Source: a virus
Strand: one strand, 5' to 3'
Length of the DNA: 23,434 bases
IMG/VR virus record: IMGVR_UViG_3300018411_000073
Span: 1-23,434 of that record
Below the pieces are notes generated by a model. It saw only the letters and a program-made list of their open reading frames with translations. It was not told the DNA's origin and made no database searches. The first letter of the stretch is position 1. Every line of letters starts with the position of its first letter. This document shows positions 4,777-13,119 of the stretch, one piece after another. Position numbers and translations under genes: made by a program.

Positions 4777-6108
4777 TTACACCGTCTTTCTCAGCCCATA
4801 CAGTTTAAAAAGTCCGCTCGCGATATTCCCGGAACTGAAGTAGAAGCGGATTGCATTTACCGCAACGGACGCGTTGTGTCGTCCCGCACCCTGGTATGCA
4901 TGCAGATAGTTCGAGGTGACATTGCCACACCCTGTCCAGAAGAAGTCGCATGGCTGAGCTACGCTTGGGCGAACAATCCGAATCGAGAAGCTTGCTCCTG
5001 AGCCCCCGTTAATGGCGTTTGAGAGCAATATCAAGTTAGAGCCATCAGAAGAGTTCGCCAATCCGGAACCGTTCGTTCCGTATCCCTGCATTGCCCATTT
5101 ATATGCCGTTCCTCCCCCGCTAAACGAGGCACCGTTGTCTGAGGACGCAAGCATTTGGAGTGTCACTGCGGCGGAAGCTGGAATGGCACTAAGAATCTCA
5201 ACCATATACTCATCGTAGGTGCTATCGATTCCGGTAAAGTCGATAGCTGCCACACCTGACGCACTGGCTGTGCTAATCAGAACCAATCCAGATGTAGAGG
5301 CCGGAGCAACAATCGGCTGCCCGTTGGCCTTCGTGTAGTGCATGCACCGGACATTGCCAGAACCGTCGCCGCGGAATGTCGCCCTGTCACCAGCCGCTGT
5401 GGTGATGTTCGCGCCGCCCGGAAGAATCAGCGTTGTTGCGTTATGCGTCAGCAACAACGCACCATCAAACACCACGTCGCGTTCAGCGCCAGACGCCAGC
5501 GTGATAGCAGTAATCGTCGTCGTGCCTGTGATGTGCACAAGATTGCCAGTTGCGGTGTCGAGGTTGACAGTCGCCGCACTGGCAATGTTTGCCCCCTTAG
5601 CCTGGTCTATCGCAGCGCCCGACATGGTCTGCCTGCCGGTGAAAGTGTTTGCCGTAGTGGTCGCAATTCCAGTAACCGCACCCTTTTGACCGTTGACGCT
5701 GGCTACTCCGCCAAGGAAATTCCAGTTAGTCGAGTCTGCCGCCGGATCAGTAGGCGAAGCACCGCCCGGAGCCTTCCTGCGATACGTCTGCCCGTCTGTC
5801 GGCGACCAGACTGCGGCGCCCTCTGCATAGCTGCCGCTTACCCATTTGGTTGCACCTGCTGTCGCTGCTGCGGAGGCTGCTGCTGCGGCTGCATTTGCCG
5901 CATAGGTTCCAGCATCAGTCGATCCTTGTGCGGCGGCCAATGCATTGTTGTAGGCACTCAGCGCCACCGCCAGTAATTCGGCATTGAACACGTTGGCCAT
6001 GTGGGTGCCGAAGTCATAGGCCTTGCTGTTGTAGGTGCCTGCCGCCCGATCCGCCAGCGAAGGAAACTCCGGCGTATCGGTCATGCTTGGTACTGGGGTG
6101 ATTGCCAT
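4777..6108 (-). CDS. Tail fibre / receptor-binding protein
   Basis: A 443-residue protein. Residues 1-55 form a short attachment-like N terminus (TPEFPSLADRAAGTYNSKAYDF). Residues 56-88 are an Ala-rich helical linker. Residues 89-130 look like a small carbohydrate-binding module (W89, Y94, VWSPTDGQTYRRK, W129). Then come repeated Thr/Ala-rich beta segments and a beta-rich C-terminal domain ending RFYFSSGNIASGLFKLYGL, an ending common in phage fibres. It should sit at the tail tip and recognise a surface glycan or protein. The ATG at 6108 shares one base with the preceding stop. Composition differs from neighbours (rich in Ala, Ser, Gly, Thr), as is usual for fast-evolving fibres. Confidence 0.8.
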   Translation of the reverse strand: MAITPVPSMTDTPEFPSLADRAAGTYNSKAYDFGTHMANVFNAELLAVALSAYNNALAAAQGSTDAGTYAANAAAAAASAAATAGATKWVSGSYAEGAAVWSPTDGQTYRRKAPGGASPTDPAADSTNWNFLGGVASVNGQKGAVTGIATTTANTFTGRQTMSGAAIDQAKGANIASAATVNLDTATGNLVHITGTTTITAITLASGAERDVVFDGALLLTHNATTLILPGGANITTAAGDRATFRGDGSGNVRCMHYTKANGQPIVAPASTSGLVLISTASASGVAAIDFTGIDSTYDEYMVEILSAIPASAAVTLQMLASSDNGASFSGGGTAYKWAMQGYGTNGSGLANSSDGSNLILLSNAINGGSGASFSIRIVRPSVAQPCDFFWTGCGNVTSNYLHAYQGAGRHNASVAVNAIRFYFSSGNIASGLFKLYGLRKTV

Positions 6109-7043
6109 CAGATATTCCCTTCGATCTTCAGATTGATTGATGTCGTGCCAAAGTCGTCAGCGCGGATGCTGCCGGAGACGAAGCCCAGCGTGTTGAGGTA
6201 ACCATACCTGGGCAGATTGCTTGCCTCGAATGGCACTGCAGTGTCCTCGATCTCGCCCAGAATTGCATCTGCATACATCGCCTGCTCAGCGTCAATCACC
6301 ACGCTGCAGCTGACGTTGCGGCTGCTCGGCCGCCGTTGAATCGTGTATGTGCCATCGGCGTTGTATTTGCGGTGGGTGTAAGTCTTGCGGTCGGACTGAG
6401 CGCCGTACTGTGTGCCGCCGAACTCCCCGTCACCAAGGAATTGCCGCCAGTCGCCGACTTTGATCACTCCAAGCGCCACCCGCTGTCCGAGGCTCGATGA
6501 GATGGTGATAGTCACCTCAGCATTCGGCGCCAGCGGGATGTCATCGAACGACATCTGTGTCAATGGCAGCAAAGGGGCATACAGCAGTTCGTAGAAGCCG
6601 GTGGCTTGGTCGTAAAGATCGCCGCTCCATGAGCGCAACACTGTCCCGCCCGGCGCGCTCTTCACGACGATGTCGTAGGCAGCCCCCTCAAGTCCATAGA
6701 TCGCCAAGCCGTTCAGGAAGCCAGGCTGCAGCACGAACGTCAGCGAGCCCGTCGATACCGCCTTGGTGGTTGAATAGTCATCGAAGGGTGCCATGCGGTT
6801 TGTCGGCCGCATGCGGGTCCAGTAATCGGTGTCGATGTCCGGCGTCGCCGTGCGCGCGTTGTGCGCCTGGATGCATTTGTACACCGATCCGCTGTAAGTC
6901 CGCTCTAGCCCAACTGTGATGTTGGCACCAGACACCCAGGCTTCCTCCCCAGCAGTCAGGTCCGGCTCCGCTATCGTGGTACCGGACTTGATCATGCTGG
7001 GAGTGATCTCAATCGGCACCATTACCCTCGCGCTCGCTGTCAT
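6108..7043 (-). CDS. Tail-tip protein with carbohydrate-binding-like segment
   Basis: A 311-residue protein directly after the tape measure gene, overlapping it by 4 bases (ATGA at 7040-7043). Residues about 33-77 have the aromatic spacing of a small carbohydrate-binding fold (W36, Y50, VYKCIQAH, YW at 74-75). A long beta-rich region follows, with DWRQFLGDGEFGG and a C-terminal half containing SSRNVSCSVVIDAEQ and YLNTLGFVSGSIR. I do not recognise a named family. By position it takes the place of lambda tip proteins (M, L, I, J are absent), so it may be the distal-tail or baseplate-hub component. Membership of a tail structure is well supported; the exact role is inference. Confidence 0.65.
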   Translation of the reverse strand: MTASARVMVPIEITPSMIKSGTTIAEPDLTAGEEAWVSGANITVGLERTYSGSVYKCIQAHNARTATPDIDTDYWTRMRPTNRMAPFDDYSTTKAVSTGSLTFVLQPGFLNGLAIYGLEGAAYDIVVKSAPGGTVLRSWSGDLYDQATGFYELLYAPLLPLTQMSFDDIPLAPNAEVTITISSSLGQRVALGVIKVGDWRQFLGDGEFGGTQYGAQSDRKTYTHRKYNADGTYTIQRRPSSRNVSCSVVIDAEQAMYADAILGEIEDTAVPFEASNLPRYGYLNTLGFVSGSIRADDFGTTSINLKIEGNI

Positions 7044-10000
7044 GCCAACTCCTCGGTGCGCATGGCGTTACCGCCATCAGTTACGTTCTCGATAATGTCC
7101 GCAGTCCTTTCCGAGCTCTCAGCAACCCGATCGAGCACTTCCTTCAAGTCTTTGCGGAGCTGCTCGTTGTCGGCAAGCACTGCCCTGATTTCCGCCGCAA
7201 GTTCGTTGTTGCCGGTAGCGCCACGCAGAATGTCGGCTGTCTGCGACGCGTTGAAGATACGCGCCGGACCGGTGGCCTCGATCTCCGGGCCGTTCTCGCC
7301 GACGAGCCGCAACCCGCCGAAATGGGAGCCGCCGCCGGCGAAGCCTGGAATGCCGTGCTCGCGGGCGTAGTCGATTGCACTGATGGCATCAGCACCGCCG
7401 GTCGCCACCGCCGCCTTGAGGAAGTCAGTTACGTGCGCATCCCATGACTTCGGGTCGACAATCATCGCGTTCTGCCAGAAGGCAGCGCCAGCCGCATCTG
7501 CCTCGCGGCCGAGGATGTTGCTGTACAGGCCGGTGATCGACGGTGCCGTGCTGCCCGACGAGTTGCCGACTTGAGCCTGCGCGCCGGCCGCTGCGCTGAT
7601 CTTAATTTGTAGATTGGCGATTGCCGAACCCACAGATTTCACCGATGTATCGATGCCGTTGAGGATGTCGACTTGCTGTTGTGCGTACTCCAGCACACCG
7701 TCCAGGCGCTCCATCTCTGCCTGGTAGGCCTGCTCGGTCACCCCCAACTGGTCCTGCAACGATTTCAGTGTCTGCTCTTCCACCGACAGAGCGGAATCCG
7801 TCAGTTTCGCCAGTTCGCCGATCGCCGCCTTGTCCTTCAGGTAGGCAAACTGAGCCTCAGCAAAAGTTGCGTACAGGTCTTCGTTCGACTGCGCCGCGAT
7901 CGACAATGCCTGCTGCAGCGCGTCAGCATCCGGGAGGACACCGCCAGCTTTCGCAATCGCCAGAGCCGCCTGGATCTGCGCCGATGCCGCGGCTTTCTCC
8001 ATGCCGAGCTGCGAATCAAGCCGCATGCTGCCCAGCGTCGACTTCAGATTGCTCGACAGGCTCGAAAGCTTGCCAACCGAACCGTTGATGTCCTGAATCT
8101 GCTTGTTGAAGTCCTTGACCGCTGCGTTGTAAGCATTGGTCGCCGCGGTGCGCTCCGCATCTACTGCACGCTGCACACCAGACATGGCTGCGGAAACGCC
8201 TTCCATCGCTTTGTCCAGCACTGCCTGCAAGGAAGCCTGTGCCGCTTCTTTTGCAGCTTGTGCCGCCGCTGCCTGTGCATCTGCTGCCGCTTTTGCATCC
8301 TCGATAGCTTTGTCAGCCGCCGCCTGGGTGTAGTTCGACACGTTCAGGATGGCCGGGCCAAGCTGCAGCAGCGTAGCCAGAAGCTTCTGGCTGGCTTCGT
8401 CCGTCTTTCCGAAGAGTTCGCCCACCTTCGTGGTGTACTCGTCCTTGGTGTCGATGTCGCCCAATCCTACCGGGTCAAGCGCGTTCTTGAGTTGCTTGCG
8501 CGCCAAGGCCTCTTGCTGCTCCGCCGACAGAAAGTTCTGAGCGTAGAAGGCGGTTTGCGACGAAAGCGCCTCAATGCCACCCGCAGCCGCAATCAGGCTC
8601 TCGCGCGCTGCGGTGCTGGCGAGCCCAATGGCACCGAATCCAGATGTCAATTCTCGACCGAGCGTCAGCGCCAGGTCATTGGTAACGGCAAAGACGCTGT
8701 TCAAGCGAGCAAACGTGTCAAATACCGACTCACCGCGATTGGCGGCCGCTTCCAGCTTGTCGAAGTCCAGTGCTTCGCCAAACTGCGCCAGATAGCCCTT
8801 GTTCTCGACCAGTGCGTCACCGAAGTTGAAAAGCTGGGTGACGAAAGCGGAAAGCTGCCCTTCCGTTCCCTCTACGCCCTTGATGCTCTCTCTGAACGTG
8901 TCAAAGATCCGGACCATATCCTCAATGTACGGATCGAGAGGACTGCTAAGGCGCTCTTGGGCTTTCAATCCTTTAAAGTTGAATTCGCGCTGTCCATCGA
9001 TTGTGTTCGTGAAGTAGGCTTGGTACTCCTTCAATCCGATGTCGATCGTCGTGCGGAAGTTGTCAACGAACTGCAGCGCTGCGCTGTCAGCCATTGCAGA
9101 CATCAGGCGTGCAATCTCCTTCTCTTTGCCGGCGTCATCAAAGTCCTTCAGCGCCAGGCGGAAGTCGTAGGCAAAGTTCTTCATCGTTTCGCCGCCGGCG
9201 CCAACCGTCTTGCCAAGGTCGGCGAAGGTCTTTTGCAGGCTTTCTGCCGCGAAATCAAAGCTGTCCGCTGTCTTCTTTTCTAGCGCAAATGTTTCGGTGC
9301 CGTCGTTACCACCGAACCAGCCACCCTTGCTGAATTCGTAGAAGTTTCCAGAAAAGTCCCCGCCTTTGACAGAGCCCATAATCCCGTTGCCGACAACTTT
9401 GTCACCGAAGCCGCGGTTCACGATGCCACCGAGAAGACCACCAATCAAAGCGCCAATAGCAGTTCCGATGCCGGGCAAGATGTAGGTGCCGACTGCCGCG
9501 CCCGCCGCAGTGCCGCTGTTTACCGCTGAGTTGCCCGAACCCGATCCCCAAGCCGAATAACCATTCGAGATAGCCCGACCACCGTACACTCCGCCGGCGA
9601 CTCCCGCGGCTACAGTCGCCGCGCTGCCTACTGCACCGGCATAACTGCCAGCTTGCGAGCCCAGGGCAGCCGACGTTGACAGATTGCCTGTCTGCTGCGC
9701 ATAGGCGAGCATCGCGGCATTGGCCGTGTTGGTGCCCGCCGCACCGGTGAAACCACCGTAGAAGCCTGCCAGACCGCCGTATGCTGAGTAGGCCGCACTG
9801 CCTGCCGAGTACAGATTAGACGCCATGCCCATGGTGGAATTGCCGGTGCTCACCGCCTGAGCAGCAGTCGGGAGGAACGCAGCCGTGATTGCACCGGAAA
9901 TCGGGGAAAGGAAAGCTTCGATTACCGGCCTGAGCGTTAGGGTCTTGAAGTAATTCATGATCAACTGGCCAGCATTTTTGCCGCCGCGGACCAGTTCATC

Positions 10001-12262
10001 GGTAAGGCTGCGACTGATGTCCTCGTTGATCCGTCTCCAATAGTCGAGCGTTACCCGGGTGGTTGCCCCTTCGCTTGCCCGGGCGGCCGCCTCGCGCGCG
10101 CGTGCGATCTGCTGCGCCTGATCCTCTGCGGTGAGGCCCAGCTCTTTGATGCGCAGAATTTCCTTTTCGAGGTCCAGCTGGATCCGGTATTGGGAAAGCG
10201 CGGTATTCCGCGACGTCTCAGTCTGGCCAAGCAGGGTGATCTCATATGCCGTCAGTGCATTGTTTTCATCAATCGCCCGGCCGTAGTCGTTCACCAGCTT
10301 GATGGCTGAGTTCATGCTTTCGCCGTACCTGCGATCGTAGTCGGCGCGCGCCTTCTCATCTTCAATGAGCTGGTCGGTGATGACGTTCTGGGCTTGCTTC
10401 TTACGCTTGTCCTCAAGGATTGCGAGATCGTTGCTCAACTTGATGCTTCGAGTCAGCCGCTGCTCGTCTAGAATTGCCAGCTGCCCAGACAAAGCTGCCT
10501 GTTCTTTCAAGCTGTTCTGCTTGCCGGCGGCGAAGGACAGTTCAGCCTCAAGATTCTTCCGCTTCTTGTCGAACGCATCCAGTTCAATCTTGGCGACCTG
10601 CTCAATGTAGTCGCGTTCGCTGACCAGGCCGAGAGATTTGTTCGCCTGCAGCTGCTCAAGCGAGCGCTGCGCCAGCACTTCCTCGATCTGGCTACGCTGC
10701 TTCAGCGCTTCAATCTGAGAATTGACGCCATCGTTGAAGATGTCCGAATACTTCTTGCGGATCTCGCCTACGCGGGTTTCGATTTCCGCTTGGGAAACGC
10801 CGGCACGGATTCCCTGCTCGCGCGCGACATTGATTTCCTTTTCCATCTGGGCGGCGCGTGACAGATACTTGTCACCGTCTTTCATCCAGGCAATACGCGC
10901 CTCGTTCTGACGCGCGTTATCCGCTGCAGCGGTTGCGCCCTGCCGTTCCAAGCGGATCATCTCCTGAATGGCTGCCTGCTGTTGCTTCAGCTGGTCAAGG
11001 CTCGGGCCGAAGATTGCGAACGGGTTGTAGGTGCGGATTTGCTCAGAAACACCGGTCAGCTTTTCCTGCAGTGTCTCTTTCCGGCCGACGTCAAGGATTG
11101 CATCCCACCCCTTCTTGGCTGCGCCAATGACCGATCCCCAAGCGCTCTCGATGACGCCGAGGTTGCTCTTCAATTCCTTGGTGCGATCATCGAATGCTTT
11201 GGCATAGGTCTGCTGCGCCAGAGCGGCCGCCTCTTCAGTCTTACCTTGATCCTGCAGCGCCTGAATCTGCTCATAGACGGTTGCGGTAAGGTAACGATAC
11301 TTTTCGTTGAGCCTTTCGCTCGCTTCCACCGGAGACTTGCCGAGTTCGGCCAGGTCCTTTGCGGTCTCGGCCACGCTTTGGCCGACGGATTTCTCCATCT
11401 GAACCGCCACACGGGAGAAATACTCGAGGTTGGTGCCAGCAATGCGGCCGGTGCCGGCCAGTTCAGCCAGAGCCGCGGCGGCCTGAGATTGCGTGCCGGT
11501 GAAACGGCTGATGTTTTGCGCGGATAGCGTCAACAGTCCAGCCGTCGTGCCCGCCGCATTTCCGGTGAGAACGAGCGCGCGGCTGTAGGCGTCAGCCTCT
11601 TTGCTGCCCTGGTTATAGGCGACTGCCAGTGTTCCGGCCGCAGCTGCGGCCAATGTGAGAGGGTTGACCAAGCCAGCGACATAGCTGCCTAGGGCGCGCG
11701 CGGCCGGCACAATACCGCCGAACGAGTCTTTGAGCTGGCCGCCCTGCTGAATGAGAACGGTCAGCGGCGCCTGTCCACTGGCCAAGCTCGTTACGATGTC
11801 CGTCAGCTGGGCGGGCACCATGCGGAGCGCATTGGCCGTCTGGGCGGCAGAAATGCCAACACCCTTCAGCCCGTTATCGGTCGCACCTAGAGCCTGCTGC
11901 GCCTGCCTTTGCTTTGCGGCGACAGCGTCAAGCTGGTCGAGATACGGCCGCAAGGCACTGACATCAACGCCGCGCTGTGACGCGAGCGTCTCGTAATATT
12001 TCGCACTGGTCTTGGATCCAGCCTCCATGAGTGCAGTCGTCCGCTGGATCGACTGAATCATGGAGTTCGTAGCGGACTCGACCTTCTTTGCAGATGCGGC
12101 GCCACCGTTACCGATACTGTCGACCGCTTTGCCGGCCGCCTGGCTGGCTTGGGTGACGGACTGCGCCATCGACTGAACTTCACGCTTGACCTCGTTGGCG
12201 CCCGTCCTGACGCCGGTGGCATCAAGCGAGGTCTCTAGCTGAATTTTTTTGCTATCAGTCAT
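7040..12262 (-). CDS. Tail length tape measure protein, lambda/TMP_2 type
   Basis: The largest gene: 1740 residues. Residues about 1-250 carry the tape-measure N-terminal domain, with MVPAQLTDIVTSLASG and QQGGQLKDSFGG. Helical repeats rich in Ala, Glu and Gln follow (about 300-750). Then come a lambda-type segment (ELVRGGKNAGQLIMNYFKTL and LRPVIEAF, about 755-785), a Gly/Ala-rich hydrophobic stretch (about 815-970; possible membrane-inserting part), more coiled coil, a DUF4214-like segment near 1575-1625, and a typical LVGENGPEIE motif near 1650. It sets tail length and is probably ejected with the DNA. At roughly 0.15 nm per residue the tail would be near 260 nm. The start at 12262 lies after a terminator-like hairpin. 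Confidence 0.93.
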   Translation of the reverse strand: MTDSKKIQLETSLDATGVRTGANEVKREVQSMAQSVTQASQAAGKAVDSIGNGGAASAKKVESATNSMIQSIQRTTALMEAGSKTSAKYYETLASQRGVDVSALRPYLDQLDAVAAKQRQAQQALGATDNGLKGVGISAAQTANALRMVPAQLTDIVTSLASGQAPLTVLIQQGGQLKDSFGGIVPAARALGSYVAGLVNPLTLAAAAAGTLAVAYNQGSKEADAYSRALVLTGNAAGTTAGLLTLSAQNISRFTGTQSQAAAALAELAGTGRIAGTNLEYFSRVAVQMEKSVGQSVAETAKDLAELGKSPVEASERLNEKYRYLTATVYEQIQALQDQGKTEEAAALAQQTYAKAFDDRTKELKSNLGVIESAWGSVIGAAKKGWDAILDVGRKETLQEKLTGVSEQIRTYNPFAIFGPSLDQLKQQQAAIQEMIRLERQGATAAADNARQNEARIAWMKDGDKYLSRAAQMEKEINVAREQGIRAGVSQAEIETRVGEIRKKYSDIFNDGVNSQIEALKQRSQIEEVLAQRSLEQLQANKSLGLVSERDYIEQVAKIELDAFDKKRKNLEAELSFAAGKQNSLKEQAALSGQLAILDEQRLTRSIKLSNDLAILEDKRKKQAQNVITDQLIEDEKARADYDRRYGESMNSAIKLVNDYGRAIDENNALTAYEITLLGQTETSRNTALSQYRIQLDLEKEILRIKELGLTAEDQAQQIARAREAAARASEGATTRVTLDYWRRINEDISRSLTDELVRGGKNAGQLIMNYFKTLTLRPVIEAFLSPISGAITAAFLPTAAQAVSTGNSTMGMASNLYSAGSAAYSAYGGLAGFYGGFTGAAGTNTANAAMLAYAQQTGNLSTSAALGSQAGSYAGAVGSAATVAAGVAGGVYGGRAISNGYSAWGSGSGNSAVNSGTAAGAAVGTYILPGIGTAIGALIGGLLGGIVNRGFGDKVVGNGIMGSVKGGDFSGNFYEFSKGGWFGGNDGTETFALEKKTADSFDFAAESLQKTFADLGKTVGAGGETMKNFAYDFRLALKDFDDAGKEKEIARLMSAMADSAALQFVDNFRTTIDIGLKEYQAYFTNTIDGQREFNFKGLKAQERLSSPLDPYIEDMVRIFDTFRESIKGVEGTEGQLSAFVTQLFNFGDALVENKGYLAQFGEALDFDKLEAAANRGESVFDTFARLNSVFAVTNDLALTLGRELTSGFGAIGLASTAARESLIAAAGGIEALSSQTAFYAQNFLSAEQQEALARKQLKNALDPVGLGDIDTKDEYTTKVGELFGKTDEASQKLLATLLQLGPAILNVSNYTQAAADKAIEDAKAAADAQAAAAQAAKEAAQASLQAVLDKAMEGVSAAMSGVQRAVDAERTAATNAYNAAVKDFNKQIQDINGSVGKLSSLSSNLKSTLGSMRLDSQLGMEKAAASAQIQAALAIAKAGGVLPDADALQQALSIAAQSNEDLYATFAEAQFAYLKDKAAIGELAKLTDSALSVEEQTLKSLQDQLGVTEQAYQAEMERLDGVLEYAQQQVDILNGIDTSVKSVGSAIANLQIKISAAAGAQAQVGNSSGSTAPSITGLYSNILGREADAAGAAFWQNAMIVDPKSWDAHVTDFLKAAVATGGADAISAIDYAREHGIPGFAGGGSHFGGLRLVGENGPEIEATGPARIFNASQTADILRGATGNNELAAEIRAVLADNEQLRKDLKEVLDRVAESSERTADIIENVTDGGNAMRTEELA

Positions 12263-12273
12263 GGCCGTCCAAT

Positions 12274-12297
12274 GAAAAAGCCCCGGTCAAGGGGCTT
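12274..12297 (-). terminator. Intrinsic-terminator-like hairpin between the tail chaperone and tape measure genes
   Basis: Minus-strand stem AAGCCCC/GGGGCTT (12291-12297 with 12278-12284, 6-base loop) followed by a run of five U (12274-12278, the first sharing the stem). It overlaps the stop codon of the T reading frame at 12287-12289 and ends about 12 bases before the tape measure start. On the plus strand a T-run at 12302-12307 follows four bases after the stem, so it could work both ways. Confidence 0.75.
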
Positions 12298-12622
12298 CGG
12301 GTTTTTTGTTGATGTGTGACAGAGCTTCCAGCTCCATCAATTGGATGTCTTCTTCCAGCTGGTCGTACTCGGCCGGGCTTAAGCCGAGCCGATCCATCTT
12401 CTTGTACAGGACGTTGTAATCAAGGCCGACGTATCCGCCGGGGATGACCCGCCACTGCGTTTCAAGGGAGACGAACAGTTGAAAGGCTCGCCAGTTTTCC
12501 GGCCACACCTCAAAGACATCCGACTGCTTCTGCTTGGTGACAGCGACGATCGCCGCAATGAAGGGGTTGCCGGGCGCCCCCTTCTCTTCACGACCGTAGA
12601 ATGCGGCCGCCGCTTCCCTTAG
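12287..12622 (-). CDS. Tail assembly chaperone T domain (DUF1799-like), expressed by -1 frameshift from G
   Basis: This frame has no well-placed start of its own, although a GTG at 12508 exists. Read in the -1 frame from the GGGAAAC site it gives 111 residues: LREAAAAFYGREEKG, then NPFIAAIVAVTKQKQ, VFEVWPENWRAFQLF, WRVIPGGYVGLDY and LEEDIQLMELEALSHI. The WPENW...F...TQWR and MExEAL parts match DUF1799-type phage proteins, which sit where lambda T does. Joined to the 133 residues of G the fusion is 244 residues long. In lambda the GT fusion bridges tape measure and tail tube during assembly. The continuity of the unbroken -1 frame from the slip site to the domain is the main evidence. Confidence 0.85.
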   Translation of the reverse strand, partial: LREAAAAFYGREEKGAPGNPFIAAIVAVTKQKQSDVFEVWPENWRAFQLFVSLETQWRVIPGGYVGLDYNVLYKKMDRLGLSPAEYDQLEEDIQLMELEALSHINKKPEAP

Positions 12623-13020
12623 TTTCCCAGGCGGCCCTGCTGCGTTGCGTTCCGGAAGGCTTCCATGATCGCAACGGATGCGGCCGGAATCTCGTCATCG
12701 AGCTGCTGAAGCGACTCCAGTGACAGCGGCTCATCGAGGCCCCATGTATTGAGCACACGCGCCATGTACTTGGCGTTGTGGTCGCGGGTCTTGCTCATCA
12801 CCGTTTCCAGGGAAAAGCCCGCGGAATCGGCGCCTTCGACGGAAGCGTCTTTGGCCTTAGCTTCTTCCACCAACTCGTCGAACAGCTTGCCGCTTTCGGT
12901 CTTTGTGAAATAGTTGAAGGTCACCGGAAGCTGTCCTTCTCCACCTGCCGGCAGCGCGACAGTGAGGGTCATGGGTTTGAAGGTCTTGGGACGGGCGCCG
13001 AGTGTGATCTTTGTAGACAT
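12619..13020 (-). CDS. Tail assembly chaperone, lambda G-like
   Basis: A 133-residue protein lying between the tail tube and the tape measure, the usual place of lambda G. It starts MSTKITLGARPKTF, has beta-rich edges (MTLTVALPAG, LPVTFNYFTK), a helical middle (GKLFDELVEEAKAK) and a helical end (VAIMEAFRNATQQGR). It resembles the phiE125 gp14 family of tail chaperones from memory. Its last two codons, GGA AAC, belong to a slippery heptamer and the TAA follows at once, so a small share of ribosomes should continue in the -1 frame. Its ribosome-binding site lies within a predicted hairpin (13027-13076). Confidence 0.85.
   Translation of the reverse strand: MSTKITLGARPKTFKPMTLTVALPAGGEGQLPVTFNYFTKTESGKLFDELVEEAKAKDASVEGADSAGFSLETVMSKTRDHNAKYMARVLNTWGLDEPLSLESLQQLDDEIPAASVAIMEAFRNATQQGRLGN
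12622..12628 (-). other. Programmed -1 ribosomal frameshift site GGGAAAC
   Basis: On the minus strand the heptamer G GGA AAC fits the X XXY YYZ rule and is one base different from the lambda G-T site GGGAAAG. The zero-frame stop TAA follows directly (12621-12619). Slipping by -1 opens an unbroken frame to 12287 that carries the T-like domain. Confidence 0.88.
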
Positions 13021-13026
13021 TTTTTA

Positions 13027-13076
13027 CCTTTCGCGGGAGGTTATTGCCCGTGCCGAACCGCCGCTTCCCGCGAAGG
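13027..13076 (-). promoter_or_regulatory. Hairpin that would mask the ribosome-binding site of the tail chaperone gene
   Basis: On the minus strand CCTTCGCGGGA (13076-13066) pairs with TCCCGCGAAAGG (13038-13027), 11 base pairs with one bulged A, around a 27-base loop. The 3-prime arm contains the Shine-Dalgarno AAAGG (13031-13027), six bases before the ATG at 13020. Folding would hide it. The hairpin lies in the 99-bp gap after the tail tube gene and has no U-tract, so translational control is likelier than termination. Confidence 0.55.
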
Positions 13077-13119
13077 AAGACAGCAGTCCGGTCGGTGCTC
13101 GGTTTGGGCTGATGCCCGA

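Noticed and set aside
7673-9283. Long plus-strand ORF of 536 codons inside the tape measure gene
   Set aside because: It is antisense to an unmistakable tape measure gene. The translation is Arg/Leu/Cys/Gln-rich without domain pattern, and it arises from codon bias on the other strand.
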